Shown piece after piece: positions 17,471-28,150 of a stretch of DNA of 64,000 bases (its first letter is position 1; every line of letters starts with the position of its first letter). The notes beneath the pieces are model-generated. The model worked only from the letters and a program-made list of their open reading frames with translations, was not told where the DNA came from and did not search any database. Origin of the DNA: an uncultured Pelagibacteraceae bacterium (GTDB lineage Bacteria > Pseudomonadota > Alphaproteobacteria > Pelagibacterales > Pelagibacteraceae). The stretch spans positions 1 through 64,000 of the forward strand of contig CACKNR010000003.1 in NCBI GenBank assembly GCA_902601545.1. The letters are read 5' to 3'. The translations under genes and the position numbers were made by a program.

Positions 17471-18652
17471 ATGGGAAAATTTAAAACAGTTAACGAATTA
17501 GTTAACTCATTACAACCTGATTACCCCGTATATTGTTTACGGCTTAACGAGATTAAAAAATCCGTAAGATTTTTTAAAGACAATTTTCCCGGAAAAATAC
17601 TCTACGCCGTTAAAACGAATCCAAACGAAAAAATTATTAAACAGATTATTGCTAATGGTGTTAATGAATTCGATGTTGCTTCTCTAAATGAAATTAAGCT
17701 TTTAAATAAGATTAAGACGGATGCGAAGTTACATTTTATGCACACTATTAAAAGTAAAGAAAGTATATCGTCGGCTTACTTTGATTATGGTGTTAAAAGT
17801 TTTTCTCTTGATAGTAAAGATGAGTTGAGGAAAATTCTAGAGGCCACTAATCAAGCAAAAGATTTAGAATTATTTGTAAGAATTGCAATTTCGAATGAAC
17901 ACGCTGAAATAGATCTATCTAGAAAATTTGGTGCGCTTCCCTCTGAAGCATTAGGATTAGTAAGATTATGTAAAGAACATTCAAAAAAACTTGGTATAAG
18001 TTTTCACGTTGGCTCTCAATGTATGCATAAAATTTCTTACTCAAAAGGAATTCGTGAAATCGGAAATATAATTAAAAAAACGAAAATAGTTCCGAATACA
18101 ATTAATGTTGGTGGAGGATTTCCTTCTATATATCCAGATCTTAATCCCGAGCCATTAATTAATTATATGGAAGAAATTAAAAAAGAGCTAAATAACTTGA
18201 AGTTAAATAAATTACCAGAAATTATATGTGAACCAGGAAGAGCTCTCGTAGCAGAAAGTGGATCTACAATTGTTAAAGTAATTTTAAGAAAAAAAAATAG
18301 CTTGTACATTAATGACGGAACATATGGATCTTTATTTGACGCTGGGGCACCAAACTTTGTTTTACCATCAAAGATGATTACAAGTGGAAGAATTCAGTCT
18401 AAAAAACTAACTGCTTTTAGTTTTTTTGGACCAACTTGTGATGGATTAGATTATATGAAAGGACCTTTTTTGTTACCAAATAATATTAAAGAAGGTGATT
18501 ATATAGAGTTAGGTCAGTTAGGGGCTTACAGTCTTACTTTCAGAACAAATTTCAACGGTTTTTATTCAAATGATATTCACGAATTAAGTGACAAACCAAT
18601 TATATCTATGTACGATAATGCTAATGATAAAGTTGGTTCTTTAGTAGCTTAA
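17471..18652 (+). CDS. ornithine/lysine decarboxylase family enzyme (PLP, alanine-racemase fold)
   Basis: A 393-residue fold-III decarboxylase. PLP binds Lys48 in ILYAVKTNP; the phosphate-binding NVGGGFPS and CEPGRALVAESG follow, and the catalytic Cys lies in FGPTCDGLD. I choose ATG 17471 because GAGG at 17457-17460 sits ten bases before it; a TTG at 17441 in the same frame overlaps the leader hairpin arm. The family decarboxylates ornithine to putrescine, or lysine to cadaverine; some members prefer arginine. Given aguB and aguA downstream, arginine decarboxylase activity is possible. Its stop overlaps the next start by one base. Confidence 0.88.
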   Translation: MGKFKTVNELVNSLQPDYPVYCLRLNEIKKSVRFFKDNFPGKILYAVKTNPNEKIIKQIIANGVNEFDVASLNEIKLLNKIKTDAKLHFMHTIKSKESISSAYFDYGVKSFSLDSKDELRKILEATNQAKDLELFVRIAISNEHAEIDLSRKFGALPSEALGLVRLCKEHSKKLGISFHVGSQCMHKISYSKGIREIGNIIKKTKIVPNTINVGGGFPSIYPDLNPEPLINYMEEIKKELNNLKLNKLPEIICEPGRALVAESGSTIVKVILRKKNSLYINDGTYGSLFDAGAPNFVLPSKMITSGRIQSKKLTAFSFFGPTCDGLDYMKGPFLLPNNIKEGDYIELGQLGAYSLTFRTNFNGFYSNDIHELSDKPIISMYDNANDKVGSLVA

Positions 18653-19698
18653 TGAATAAAAAAAAAAGTCCGAATATCGGACACAATAAAAAATCTTTAC
18701 TTAATTCCCCAGTTGAACACATCGATATCAAGTCTTTTGATGCTCGTAAGATTATTGATGGTATGAATAAGATGTCTTTCACTTCTAGAGATACAGCCAG
18801 AGCGGCAGCTATTTATAATGAAATGCTTGCAGATAAAGATTGTTCGATTTTTTTAACTTTAGCAGGCTCAACTTCAGCAGGTGGATGCATGGATTTATAC
18901 ACTGATTTAGTAAAACATAACATGGTTGATGCTATTGTGGCTACAGGGGCCTCGATTATTGATATGGATTTTTTTGAAGCTTTAGGTTTTAAGCATTATC
19001 AGGGATCCCAGTTTCAAGATGATACTGAACTAAGAAACAACTATATTGACAGGATATATGACACTTATATTGATGAAGAGGAGCTTCAAGCATGCGACAA
19101 AACTATATGTGATATTGCTAATTCTCTAAAACCTAAGACATATACCTCAAGGGAATTTATTAAAGAACTCGGAAAATATTTAAAAACAAATTCTAAGAAA
19201 AAAAACTCATTAATAGAAACTGCTTATGATAATAATGTTCCTATATTTTGTCCCGCTTTCACAGATAGTTCAGCAGGATTTGGACTTGTAATGCATCAGG
19301 AACAAAATCCTAAAAGTCACATCACTATAGACTCTATAAGAGAATTCAGAGAAATAACTGAGATTAAACTCAAATCAAAACAATCAGGATTATTAATGGT
19401 GGGGGGTGGGGTACCCAAAAATTTTATTCAGGATACAGTGGTTTGCGCAGAGTTATTAGGAAAAAAAGTTGATATGCATAAATATGCTATTCAAATAACT
19501 GTGGCAGATACGAGAGATGGAGCTTGTAGTAGTTCTACTTTAAAGGAAGCGAGTTCATGGGGTAAAGTGGACGTGACGAAGGAGCAAATGGTATTTGCTG
19601 AAGCTACAAGTGTATTACCGCTAATAGCAAGCGATGCCTTTCATCGTAAACATTGGCAAGCAAGACAAAAAAGAAATTTTCAGAATTTATTCAATTAA
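18652..19698 (+). CDS. deoxyhypusine synthase-like protein, probable polyamine aminobutyl/guanidinobutyl transferase
   Basis: A 348-residue member of the deoxyhypusine synthase family, NAD-binding, with TLAGSTSAGG, AIVATGASIID and the C-terminal EASSWGKVD. Lys305 in SWGK aligns with the lysine that forms the enzyme-imine intermediate with the aminobutyl group in eukaryotic enzymes. Bacteria have no eIF5A to modify, and plant relatives became homospermidine synthases, so this one likely acts on free polyamines, for example making homospermidine, or an agmatine-derived product. Its setting between a decarboxylase and aguB/aguA supports a polyamine role. The exact product is unknown. Confidence 0.85.
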   Translation: MNKKKSPNIGHNKKSLLNSPVEHIDIKSFDARKIIDGMNKMSFTSRDTARAAAIYNEMLADKDCSIFLTLAGSTSAGGCMDLYTDLVKHNMVDAIVATGASIIDMDFFEALGFKHYQGSQFQDDTELRNNYIDRIYDTYIDEEELQACDKTICDIANSLKPKTYTSREFIKELGKYLKTNSKKKNSLIETAYDNNVPIFCPAFTDSSAGFGLVMHQEQNPKSHITIDSIREFREITEIKLKSKQSGLLMVGGGVPKNFIQDTVVCAELLGKKVDMHKYAIQITVADTRDGACSSSTLKEASSWGKVDVTKEQMVFAEATSVLPLIASDAFHRKHWQARQKRNFQNLFN

Positions 19699-19704
19699 AA
19701 AATA

Positions 19705-20580
19705 ATGAGTAAAACAAAGATAGCATTAGTACAGATGAAAATGTCATCTGACCCAAAAAAAAATATTCGAAATGCTGTCGACAAAATTAATTCTGCAGCA
19801 AAAAAAGGTGCAAAAGTAATTTGCTTACCAGAGTTATTCATGACAAAATATTTCTGTCAGGTTGAAAGTCATAAAAACTTTAATTTCGCTGAGAAAATAC
19901 CAGGGCCTAGCAGTAACTTATTTTCTGAACTTGCTAGAGAACTGAAAATTATTTTAATAATTTCTTTATTTGAGAAGAAGACCTCTGGGCTTTATCACAA
20001 TAGTAGTGTTGTAATTAATGAAAAAGGTAAACTTTTAGGAAAATATAGAAAAATGCATATCCCTGATGATCCACAGTTTTACGAGAAGTTTTATTTTGCA
20101 CCTGGAGATTTAGGTTTCAAATCTTTTAAAACTTCAAAAGGCAATTTAGGAACTTTAATTTGTTGGGATCAATGGTTTCCTGAAGCAGCAAGATTAACAG
20201 CTCTTAAAGGAGCAGAAATTATTTTTTATCCAACCGCTATTGGATGGCATCCAAAAGAAAAAAGGAAATTTGGTAAGTCACAACTCGCGTCCTGGCTTTC
20301 AATTCAGAGGTCTCACGCAATAGCTAATGGCATATATGTTGCTGCGGTAAATAGAGTTGGAATTGAAAAACAAGGTAATAAAAAGATAGAGTTCTGGGGG
20401 AATAGTGTAATATTTGACCCAAGTGGTAACGTTGTTAAAAAGGCCAGTTTAAAAGAAAACATTTTAATTTGTGAAATTGATTTCAAAAAAGTAGAAACCT
20501 CAAGACAACATTGGCCTTTTTTTAGAGATAGAAGAATAGACTATTATAAAGGACTACTAAAAAATCCAAGAGATGCCTAA
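19705..20580 (+). CDS. aguB: N-carbamoylputrescine amidase
   Basis: A 291-residue nitrilase-family enzyme with the catalytic triad Glu43 (CLPELFM), Lys116 (GKYRKMHIPDD) and Cys153 (LICWDQWFPE). It turns N-carbamoylputrescine into putrescine, ammonia and CO2. The QWFPEAARL segment and the paired agmatine deiminase gene, which it overlaps by 8 bp, set it apart from other nitrilases. It begins 6 bp after the deoxyhypusine-synthase-like gene. Confidence 0.93.
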   Translation: MSKTKIALVQMKMSSDPKKNIRNAVDKINSAAKKGAKVICLPELFMTKYFCQVESHKNFNFAEKIPGPSSNLFSELARELKIILIISLFEKKTSGLYHNSSVVINEKGKLLGKYRKMHIPDDPQFYEKFYFAPGDLGFKSFKTSKGNLGTLICWDQWFPEAARLTALKGAEIIFYPTAIGWHPKEKRKFGKSQLASWLSIQRSHAIANGIYVAAVNRVGIEKQGNKKIEFWGNSVIFDPSGNVVKKASLKENILICEIDFKKVETSRQHWPFFRDRRIDYYKGLLKNPRDA

Positions 20581-21619
20581 AGAAACGAAATCTCTTTTTA
20601 GGATGCCAGCTGAATGGGAAAGACAACAATCTACATTAATAGGATGGCCTTATAATAAAAATGATTGGCCAGGCAAATTTAAAAATATCCCCAAGATATT
20701 TGCTGAAATAATCTCTAAAATTACTAAGTCTCAGGAAGTAAATCTGTTAATTAAAAACTACAATTCTAAGAATACAATTAAAAGATTGCTTAAGAAAAAT
20801 AATGCAAAAGTACAAAATGTAAAATTTATTATTTGTAAAACAGACAGAGTATGGATGAGAGATACAGGGCCAATATTTATTAAGGATAAAAAAAATCAAA
20901 ATATTTTATTGAATTGGAAGTTTAATGGTTGGGCTAAATATAAAAATTATAGGTTAGATAATAAAGTCAATTTAAGAATAAAAAGTCATTATAAAGGAAA
21001 TGTCATCACCCCAAAGTTTAATAAAAAACCTATAGTTCTCGAGGGGGGGGCGATCGATGTTAATGGAAAAGGTTTACTACTCACAACCAAAGAATGCTTA
21101 TTAAGTAAAATTCAGCAAAGGAATTCTTTCCTAAAAATAAAAAATTATAATCGCATATTCAAAAAATTTTTAGGAGCAAAAAAAGTTATTTGGCTAAATA
21201 AAGGAATTGAGGGAGATGATACTCATGGTCACGTTGATGATATTGCAAGATTTGTAAAACATAATAAAGTTTTTCTTGCTTACGAAAATAATAAAAAAGA
21301 TAAAAATTTCAAAAATCTTGATGAAAACTTTAAAATTTTGAAAAAAATCAGAATTAATTCTTCGCAAATTAGAATTAAAAAGATTCCTATGCCTAGACCC
21401 ATTTATATAAATAAAATAAGAGTTCCAGCATCGTATTTAAACTTTTATGTGTTTAATAAATTTGTTTTGTTGCCTACTTTCAATGATCCAAAAGATAAAA
21501 TAGTGATTAAAATTTTTAAAAAAGAATTTAATAATAGAAAAATTATTCCTATAGATTGTTCGGAATTAATTTGGGGTTTTGGAGCAATTCATTGTTTAAC
21601 ACAACAAGAGCCAAAATAA
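20573..21619 (+). CDS. aguA: agmatine deiminase
   Basis: A 348-residue guanidino-group-modifying enzyme that makes N-carbamoylputrescine from agmatine. Seen are the N-terminal RMPAEWERQQSTLIGWP, the substrate-binding VWMRDTGPIF, LEGGAIDVNGKG, GDDTHGHVDDIARF, and the catalytic Cys341 in GAIHCLTQQ at the very end. Length is near the family norm. The codons for LEGGA contain a run of eight G (21043-21050), striking in this AT-rich DNA. It is the last gene of the polyamine operon and ends 8 bp before the convergent regB. Confidence 0.94.
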   Translation: MPKETKSLFRMPAEWERQQSTLIGWPYNKNDWPGKFKNIPKIFAEIISKITKSQEVNLLIKNYNSKNTIKRLLKKNNAKVQNVKFIICKTDRVWMRDTGPIFIKDKKNQNILLNWKFNGWAKYKNYRLDNKVNLRIKSHYKGNVITPKFNKKPIVLEGGAIDVNGKGLLLTTKECLLSKIQQRNSFLKIKNYNRIFKKFLGAKKVIWLNKGIEGDDTHGHVDDIARFVKHNKVFLAYENNKKDKNFKNLDENFKILKKIRINSSQIRIKKIPMPRPIYINKIRVPASYLNFYVFNKFVLLPTFNDPKDKIVIKIFKKEFNNRKIIPIDCSELIWGFGAIHCLTQQEPK

Positions 21620-21627
21620 GTTTTCCC

Positions 21628-22911
21628 TTAAAGTAAAATATTTTTAGGAGACCAGCTAATTACTACTGAAGCACCACCTAAATTTTTATCTTCTTTAAAC
21701 AAAAGTTTAGCGTTTCGTCTTTCTAATAAAGTTTTGCCTAAGAAAGTTCCAAGGCCCAGGCCTGAGTTTGAATTTAATTCTACTGATCTAGATTTTATGT
21801 AAGGTTCTCCCAGTTTTTCAATAATATCTTTAGGAAATCCTGGCCCATCGTCATTTACTATGATTTTAATCTCTTTATCGTTACTCGTCAAAAAAATATT
21901 AACTTTACTTTTTGAAAATTTAATCGCGTTGCCTATAAAATTTCTTAACCCATAGATCATTTCAGCTGATCTTTGGATATCGATTTTATTTTTATCATTT
22001 TCAGATACTAAAGTAATTTCTTTAGAAGAAGTCTCTTTGAAAGAATTTATGATTTCCTCAAGTAAATTTTCTAATTTCGTCGAGCTAAAAAATTTGTCCT
22101 CCTCTATCTGTTTTTTTGATATTCTTTTAAGAATTTCACTACATCTTTTGGATTGGCTAATTAATAGATCAATATCTTTAGAAAGCTCGTCATTATCTCC
22201 GATTTCTTTTTTCAATTCTTTAGCAACTACACTTATTGTAGCTAGAGGTGTTCCTAAAGAATGTGCTGCTGCTGCGGCTTGCCCACCTAAAGACTCTAGT
22301 TCATATTCTTTATAAATTACTTCCTGAAGTTTTTTAAATGCTTCTTCCGTTTTCTTTTTTTCACCAGAGAAACGAATCCCGAAATAACTTAAAAATATTA
22401 AACCAATCAATATGGAGATAATAATTCCGAATTTATAAAAATTTGGAAAGTGTAACAAATTCATATCTTCCCCCGGCAAAGGTAAATAAAAAAATGATAT
22501 GGTTAATAAAAGTAATGATGTTATTAAGCCTAAAATAATTGTTGTGCCCATACTTAAAAATGTTGAGGAAACGATTGCCGGTATCACTAATAGAAAAGAA
22601 AAAGGATTAAAAATTCCTCCTGTCAAATAGAGAAGAGCGCTTAATTGTAACAAATCGATCAGAAGAAAGGGAGCAGCGTAAAAATCTTTTAGTTGAGTGA
22701 TTTTAATTCCAAATTGAAGATACAAATTCGTAGCTAAACCCAATGAAATGATCAAGTAACTTTCTAATATCGGGAAAGGTAGATTTAAGTAATAAAAAAC
22801 TATGCTGATAGCTAAAATTTGACCAATTATGGCTATATACCTTAGGATTGTAAGTGTATTTTTATCTAAGCTTAAGTTCTCTTTTGTTCTGAAAAGAGTA
22901 GAGAAATTCAT
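21628..22911 (-). CDS. regB: redox sensor histidine kinase RegB/PrrB/ActS-like
   Basis: A 427-residue kinase with about six N-terminal membrane segments (residues 24-180). GGIFNPF (98-104) is the quinone-binding heptapeptide of RegB. The H-box GGQAAAAAHSLGTPLATI carries His217, and Cys257 in KRCSEIL matches the redox-active Cys of RegB. The ATPase domain has DDGPGFP and SGLGLGTFLGKTLLERR. The residue after the phospho-His is Ser218; RegB proteins I know have Glu there. Its partner regA lies at 16737-17309, across the polyamine operon. It lies just downstream of gyrB on the opposite reading order (8-bp gap). Confidence 0.9.
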   Translation of the reverse strand: MNFSTLFRTKENLSLDKNTLTILRYIAIIGQILAISIVFYYLNLPFPILESYLIISLGLATNLYLQFGIKITQLKDFYAAPFLLIDLLQLSALLYLTGGIFNPFSFLLVIPAIVSSTFLSMGTTIILGLITSLLLLTISFFYLPLPGEDMNLLHFPNFYKFGIIISILIGLIFLSYFGIRFSGEKKKTEEAFKKLQEVIYKEYELESLGGQAAAAAHSLGTPLATISVVAKELKKEIGDNDELSKDIDLLISQSKRCSEILKRISKKQIEEDKFFSSTKLENLLEEIINSFKETSSKEITLVSENDKNKIDIQRSAEMIYGLRNFIGNAIKFSKSKVNIFLTSNDKEIKIIVNDDGPGFPKDIIEKLGEPYIKSRSVELNSNSGLGLGTFLGKTLLERRNAKLLFKEDKNLGGASVVISWSPKNILL

Positions 22912-22918
22912 CTTTAAA

Positions 22919-25033
<2,115 letters not shown>

Positions 25034-25087
25034 TTAAACCAAGTTCACCTAGAACTATTCAATACCAACAGTTTTAAAGCATAAATT

Positions 25088-25120
25088 AAAAAAAAATCTA
25101 AAATATGCAAATTTAGATTT
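25088..25120 (-). terminator. probable intrinsic terminator of dnaN
   Basis: On the minus strand AAATCTAAA and TTTAGATTT (25112-25120 and 25094-25102) form a 9-bp stem with a 9-base loop, followed by a run of nine T. It overlaps the dnaN stop codon. The stem has a single G-C pair, so strength is doubtful, but the T-run and position fit. If active, gyrB would need its own promoter within 24977-25087. Confidence 0.5.
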
Positions 25121-26228
25121 TCATTGGCATTATTACATAAAAACTATTTTTGTCAGAAACATCCTCGATTAATACTGGAGAGACAGAGTCTTTAAGGTTA
25201 ATTTTTAATTTTTTATCTTCTATTTCAGAAGCAATATCAATTAAATATTTTGAGTTAAAACTAATATTGAGATTTTCTGAATTAAAATCTGCCTTTATTT
25301 TTTCGTTTCCTTCACCAGAATTTGCGCTATTAACCGACAGTTGAAGATTGTCTTTATTTATCACAAGTTTAACACCTTCTTTCCTGTCTATTGAAACACT
25401 AGCTACCCTTTCGATTGAGTTTATAAAATCTTTTGATGATACAGTTAATATCTTATCGTTTTGCGTAGGCACAACTTTTCTGTAGTCAGGAAATTTTCCA
25501 TCAATAACCTTAGAAATTAAAGTTATCTTTCCAAGTTTAAATTTAATTTTATTCTCACTAGTCTGCATTATAAGTTTAATAGAGGACTCGCTTAAAACTG
25601 AACATAGTTGAAAAACTGTTTTTCTTGGCAAAATAACAGAAAAAAAATCATTTATATTTTCTACTTCAAGGCTGCTAGATGATAATCTATGACTATCTGT
25701 AGCTACTCCGGTTAAAAAATTTCGCCCCTTTGCTTCAGTTAAATGTAAATAAATACCATTTAAATAATGTCTAGTATCATCATTTGATATTGAAATTCTT
25801 GTTTTATTTAATAGTTTTAAAAACTTCCTGCTTTCTAATGTAATTTCTTGACTGTCAAACTTATCAGAAAATGTTGGAAAATTATCAGTTGGTAGACATA
25901 ATAAATTAAAATCTGAATTATGACTTTTTAGACTTAATTTGTTTTCTGACTTGAGATCAAATCTTAATTCAGAATTTGGTGAAATTTTTCTTAAGATATC
26001 ATAAAGGATTGCGGCTGAAGTTGTGGTACTACCCTCTGTATTGATTTTTACCTCTGTTATTTCGTCGTAGAATATTAAATCTAAATCTGTTGCGACTATA
26101 TTTAATTTACTATCTTTTAGTTGCAAAAGAACATTGGATAAGATTGGTAGTGTGTTTTTTTTTTCGATAACCCCTTGGACAAAATTTAAAGATCTAAGTA
26201 AAATATCTCTATTGACTGTAAACTGCAT
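25113..26228 (-). CDS. dnaN: DNA polymerase III beta sliding clamp
   Basis: A 371-residue clamp of normal length, starting MQFTVNRDILLRSLNFVQGV. TSAAILYDILRKI, TDSHRLSSSSLE and the C-terminal FYVIMPMKI (the normal PM-[RK] ending) identify it. As a dimer it encircles DNA and tethers polymerase III. It starts 3 bp after the dnaA stop codon, so the two are one operon. Confidence 0.96.
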   Translation of the reverse strand: MQFTVNRDILLRSLNFVQGVIEKKNTLPILSNVLLQLKDSKLNIVATDLDLIFYDEITEVKINTEGSTTTSAAILYDILRKISPNSELRFDLKSENKLSLKSHNSDFNLLCLPTDNFPTFSDKFDSQEITLESRKFLKLLNKTRISISNDDTRHYLNGIYLHLTEAKGRNFLTGVATDSHRLSSSSLEVENINDFFSVILPRKTVFQLCSVLSESSIKLIMQTSENKIKFKLGKITLISKVIDGKFPDYRKVVPTQNDKILTVSSKDFINSIERVASVSIDRKEGVKLVINKDNLQLSVNSANSGEGNEKIKADFNSENLNISFNSKYLIDIASEIEDKKLKINLKDSVSPVLIEDVSDKNSFYVIMPMKI

Positions 26229-26231
26229 CAG

Positions 26232-27623
26232 CTATTGTTCTAGTAAAAGACTTTTTATTTGTGATATATTTTTTTTCATTTCGTCGTCTTGTTCTGATAA
26301 GCGTGTTATAGTCTTTACTGCATGAATAACTGTAGTGTGATCTCTATTAGCAAATCTTCTACCTATTTCGGGTAAGGACCTTGAAGTCATTTTCTTTGCA
26401 AGATACATTGCTATTTGTCTTGGTCTAGCTAGAGGTCTAGAACGTCTTTGAGACAGCATATCGGCCAGACCAATATTAAAATAATTTGAGACAATATTTT
26501 GTATTTTGTCGACAGTAATAACTCTGATTTGACTGAAAACATCTCTTAAAATATTTTTACAATCACCAATTGTTAAAGATTTGTTATGGACTCTGCCAAA
26601 AGCTATAACTCGATTAAGCACTCCAATTAACTCTCTAATATTGGTTTTACTTTCAGTTGCAATATAATTTATTACTTCCTCACTTAAATCTATATTTTCT
26701 TTAAATTCGTTTTGAATTTCTTGTATCTTTTTTTTTATAATCCCTATTTTAAGATCAATATCAGGAACTTCAATATCTACCACCAATCCGCCCGCTAGCC
26801 TTGATTTAATTCTTTCTTGAATTCTATCCAGTTTCATTGGTGATCTATCCGATGAGATGATAATTTGGGAACCTTTATCCATCAAGCTGTTAAAAGTATG
26901 AAAAAATTCCTCTTGTAGACTTTCTTTACCGCTTATAAATTGTATATCATCAATAATAAATACCGAGGATTTTCTAAAAAAATCTTTAAAGTTGACCATA
27001 TCATTTTTTTTAATTGATTTGATAAAATGATACATAAAACGCTCTGCAGAAATGAACATCACGTTATTCTCAGTTTGAAGCTCTAGACCGATTGCGTTTA
27101 AAAGGTGAGTTTTTCCAAGCCCTACGCCACCGCATAGATATAAGGGGTTATATCTAGAGAGGTGCTCACAAACCTTCTTAGAGTAAGAAAGTGCTATTTC
27201 ATTACTTCTTCCCTGTATAAAGTTTTGAAAATTAAGATTTGGATTTAATCTGTTATAATTAAGAATAGAGTCCTTTATTTCAGTGACCTTATTTAGCTCA
27301 TTAATGCTTATTAATTCAGGGCTTTGTTTACTTTCTTCAATAATTTTAAATTCTATTCTATTCAGACTTAATTTGAAGCCTTTTACTTGCTCCAAGATTT
27401 TATCTAAGTATCTTGAAACAATCCAATCTCTAAAAAATCTGGTAGGAACGCCTAAAATTAGGTAATCGTTGAATTCCTTAATCAAAGATAATTTTTGTAA
27501 CCAACTATTATATATCTCGTTTCCAAAAGTTTTTTTAAATGATTCTTGAACTTCATCCCAGTTTAATGTTTTTTCTTCTTCAGAAGTATAAATATTCTGT
27601 TTTTTGATATTATTTTTTTCCAT
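26232..27623 (-). CDS. dnaA: chromosomal replication initiator DnaA
   Basis: A 463-residue initiator. Domain I covers about residues 22-105 (WDEVQESFKKTFGNEIYNSW), the AAA+ domain III has Walker A GGVGLGKTHL, Walker B VFIIDDIQFI and the box VII Arg in QERIKSRLAGG, and domain IV ends with the DNA-binding signature RFANRDHTTVIHAVKTI. It opens oriC when ATP-bound. Gene order rpsT-dnaA-dnaN-gyrB is kept, all on the minus strand. No clear Shine-Dalgarno precedes the ATG. Confidence 0.97.
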   Translation of the reverse strand: MEKNNIKKQNIYTSEEEKTLNWDEVQESFKKTFGNEIYNSWLQKLSLIKEFNDYLILGVPTRFFRDWIVSRYLDKILEQVKGFKLSLNRIEFKIIEESKQSPELISINELNKVTEIKDSILNYNRLNPNLNFQNFIQGRSNEIALSYSKKVCEHLSRYNPLYLCGGVGLGKTHLLNAIGLELQTENNVMFISAERFMYHFIKSIKKNDMVNFKDFFRKSSVFIIDDIQFISGKESLQEEFFHTFNSLMDKGSQIIISSDRSPMKLDRIQERIKSRLAGGLVVDIEVPDIDLKIGIIKKKIQEIQNEFKENIDLSEEVINYIATESKTNIRELIGVLNRVIAFGRVHNKSLTIGDCKNILRDVFSQIRVITVDKIQNIVSNYFNIGLADMLSQRRSRPLARPRQIAMYLAKKMTSRSLPEIGRRFANRDHTTVIHAVKTITRLSEQDDEMKKNISQIKSLLLEQ

Positions 27624-27851
27624 TTGAATTTACTAAAGAGTTTCCATTAACTCTCTTTTAAAATTATTTGCAAGAAATTTTTCGAAAAAATAAAAAAAAA
27701 AACGTATTGGGTTGTAGCTTTATCGTACAGATAGAAAACTTTTTAAAAAATTTTTACAACTTTTAAAAGAAACTACATTTTGATTTCTTTTTTAAAAAAA
27801 ACTAAATGTAGAAAAATTAAATTAATTTTATCAACTTAAGATTGTTGGAAA
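27624..27851. other. intergenic region between rpsT and dnaA; no clear DnaA boxes
   Basis: These 228 bp are the longest gene-free stretch in the window. They hold the rpsT terminator (27765-27811), a 6-bp hairpin in the dnaA leader (27635-27640 AAAGAG with 27653-27658 CTCTTT) and several A- or T-runs. The nearest match to a DnaA box (TTATCCACA) is TTATCAACT at 27828-27836, with two mismatches. I see no cluster of boxes, so this does not look like oriC by that test. It must contain the dnaA promoter. Confidence 0.6.
27765..27811 (-). terminator. probable intrinsic terminator of rpsT
   Basis: On the minus strand CTACATTT (27811-27804) pairs with AAATGTAG (27780-27773), with an inner T6/A6 stem in the loop, and is followed by TTTCTTTT. 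It lies about 40 bp past the rpsT stop and would separate rpsT from dnaA transcription. Confidence 0.55.
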
Positions 27852-28106
27852 CTATTTTATTAATTTTGAAACACGAGATATTTTTCTCGCTGCAGTTTTC
27901 TTATTTATTACGCCAGATTTAGCAACCTGCATTAGAATTGACTGAAATTTTGAAAAAAACTTTTTTGCCTCAGCATTTTTTTTTGATTTAAGTAAAATTT
28001 CCATTTGTTTAACTGCATTCTTGTATTTACTTTTACGTATTCTATTTGTTTGAGTTTGCTTTTTAACTCTTCTCACTCTTCTAATAGCTGATTTTGTGTT
28101 TGGCAT
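27852..28106 (-). CDS. rpsT: 30S ribosomal protein S20
   Basis: An 84-residue basic protein, MPNTKSAIRRVRRVKKQTQTN at the start, with SGVINKKTAARKISRVSKLI near the end; both are S20 landmarks. It binds 16S rRNA in the 30S body. Single-gene unit between mutM and dnaA, 44 bp after the mutM start on the same strand order, and followed by a hairpin terminator. Confidence 0.96.
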   Translation of the reverse strand: MPNTKSAIRRVRRVKKQTQTNRIRKSKYKNAVKQMEILLKSKKNAEAKKFFSKFQSILMQVAKSGVINKKTAARKISRVSKLIK

Positions 28107-28150
28107 TTTTTAGGATTGTATATATGGCCGAATAATTATGGTCAACTTTA

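Noticed and set aside
27828-27836. DnaA box TTATCAACT
   Set aside because: Two mismatches to TTATCCACA, single copy, in AT-rich DNA where such matches arise by chance.
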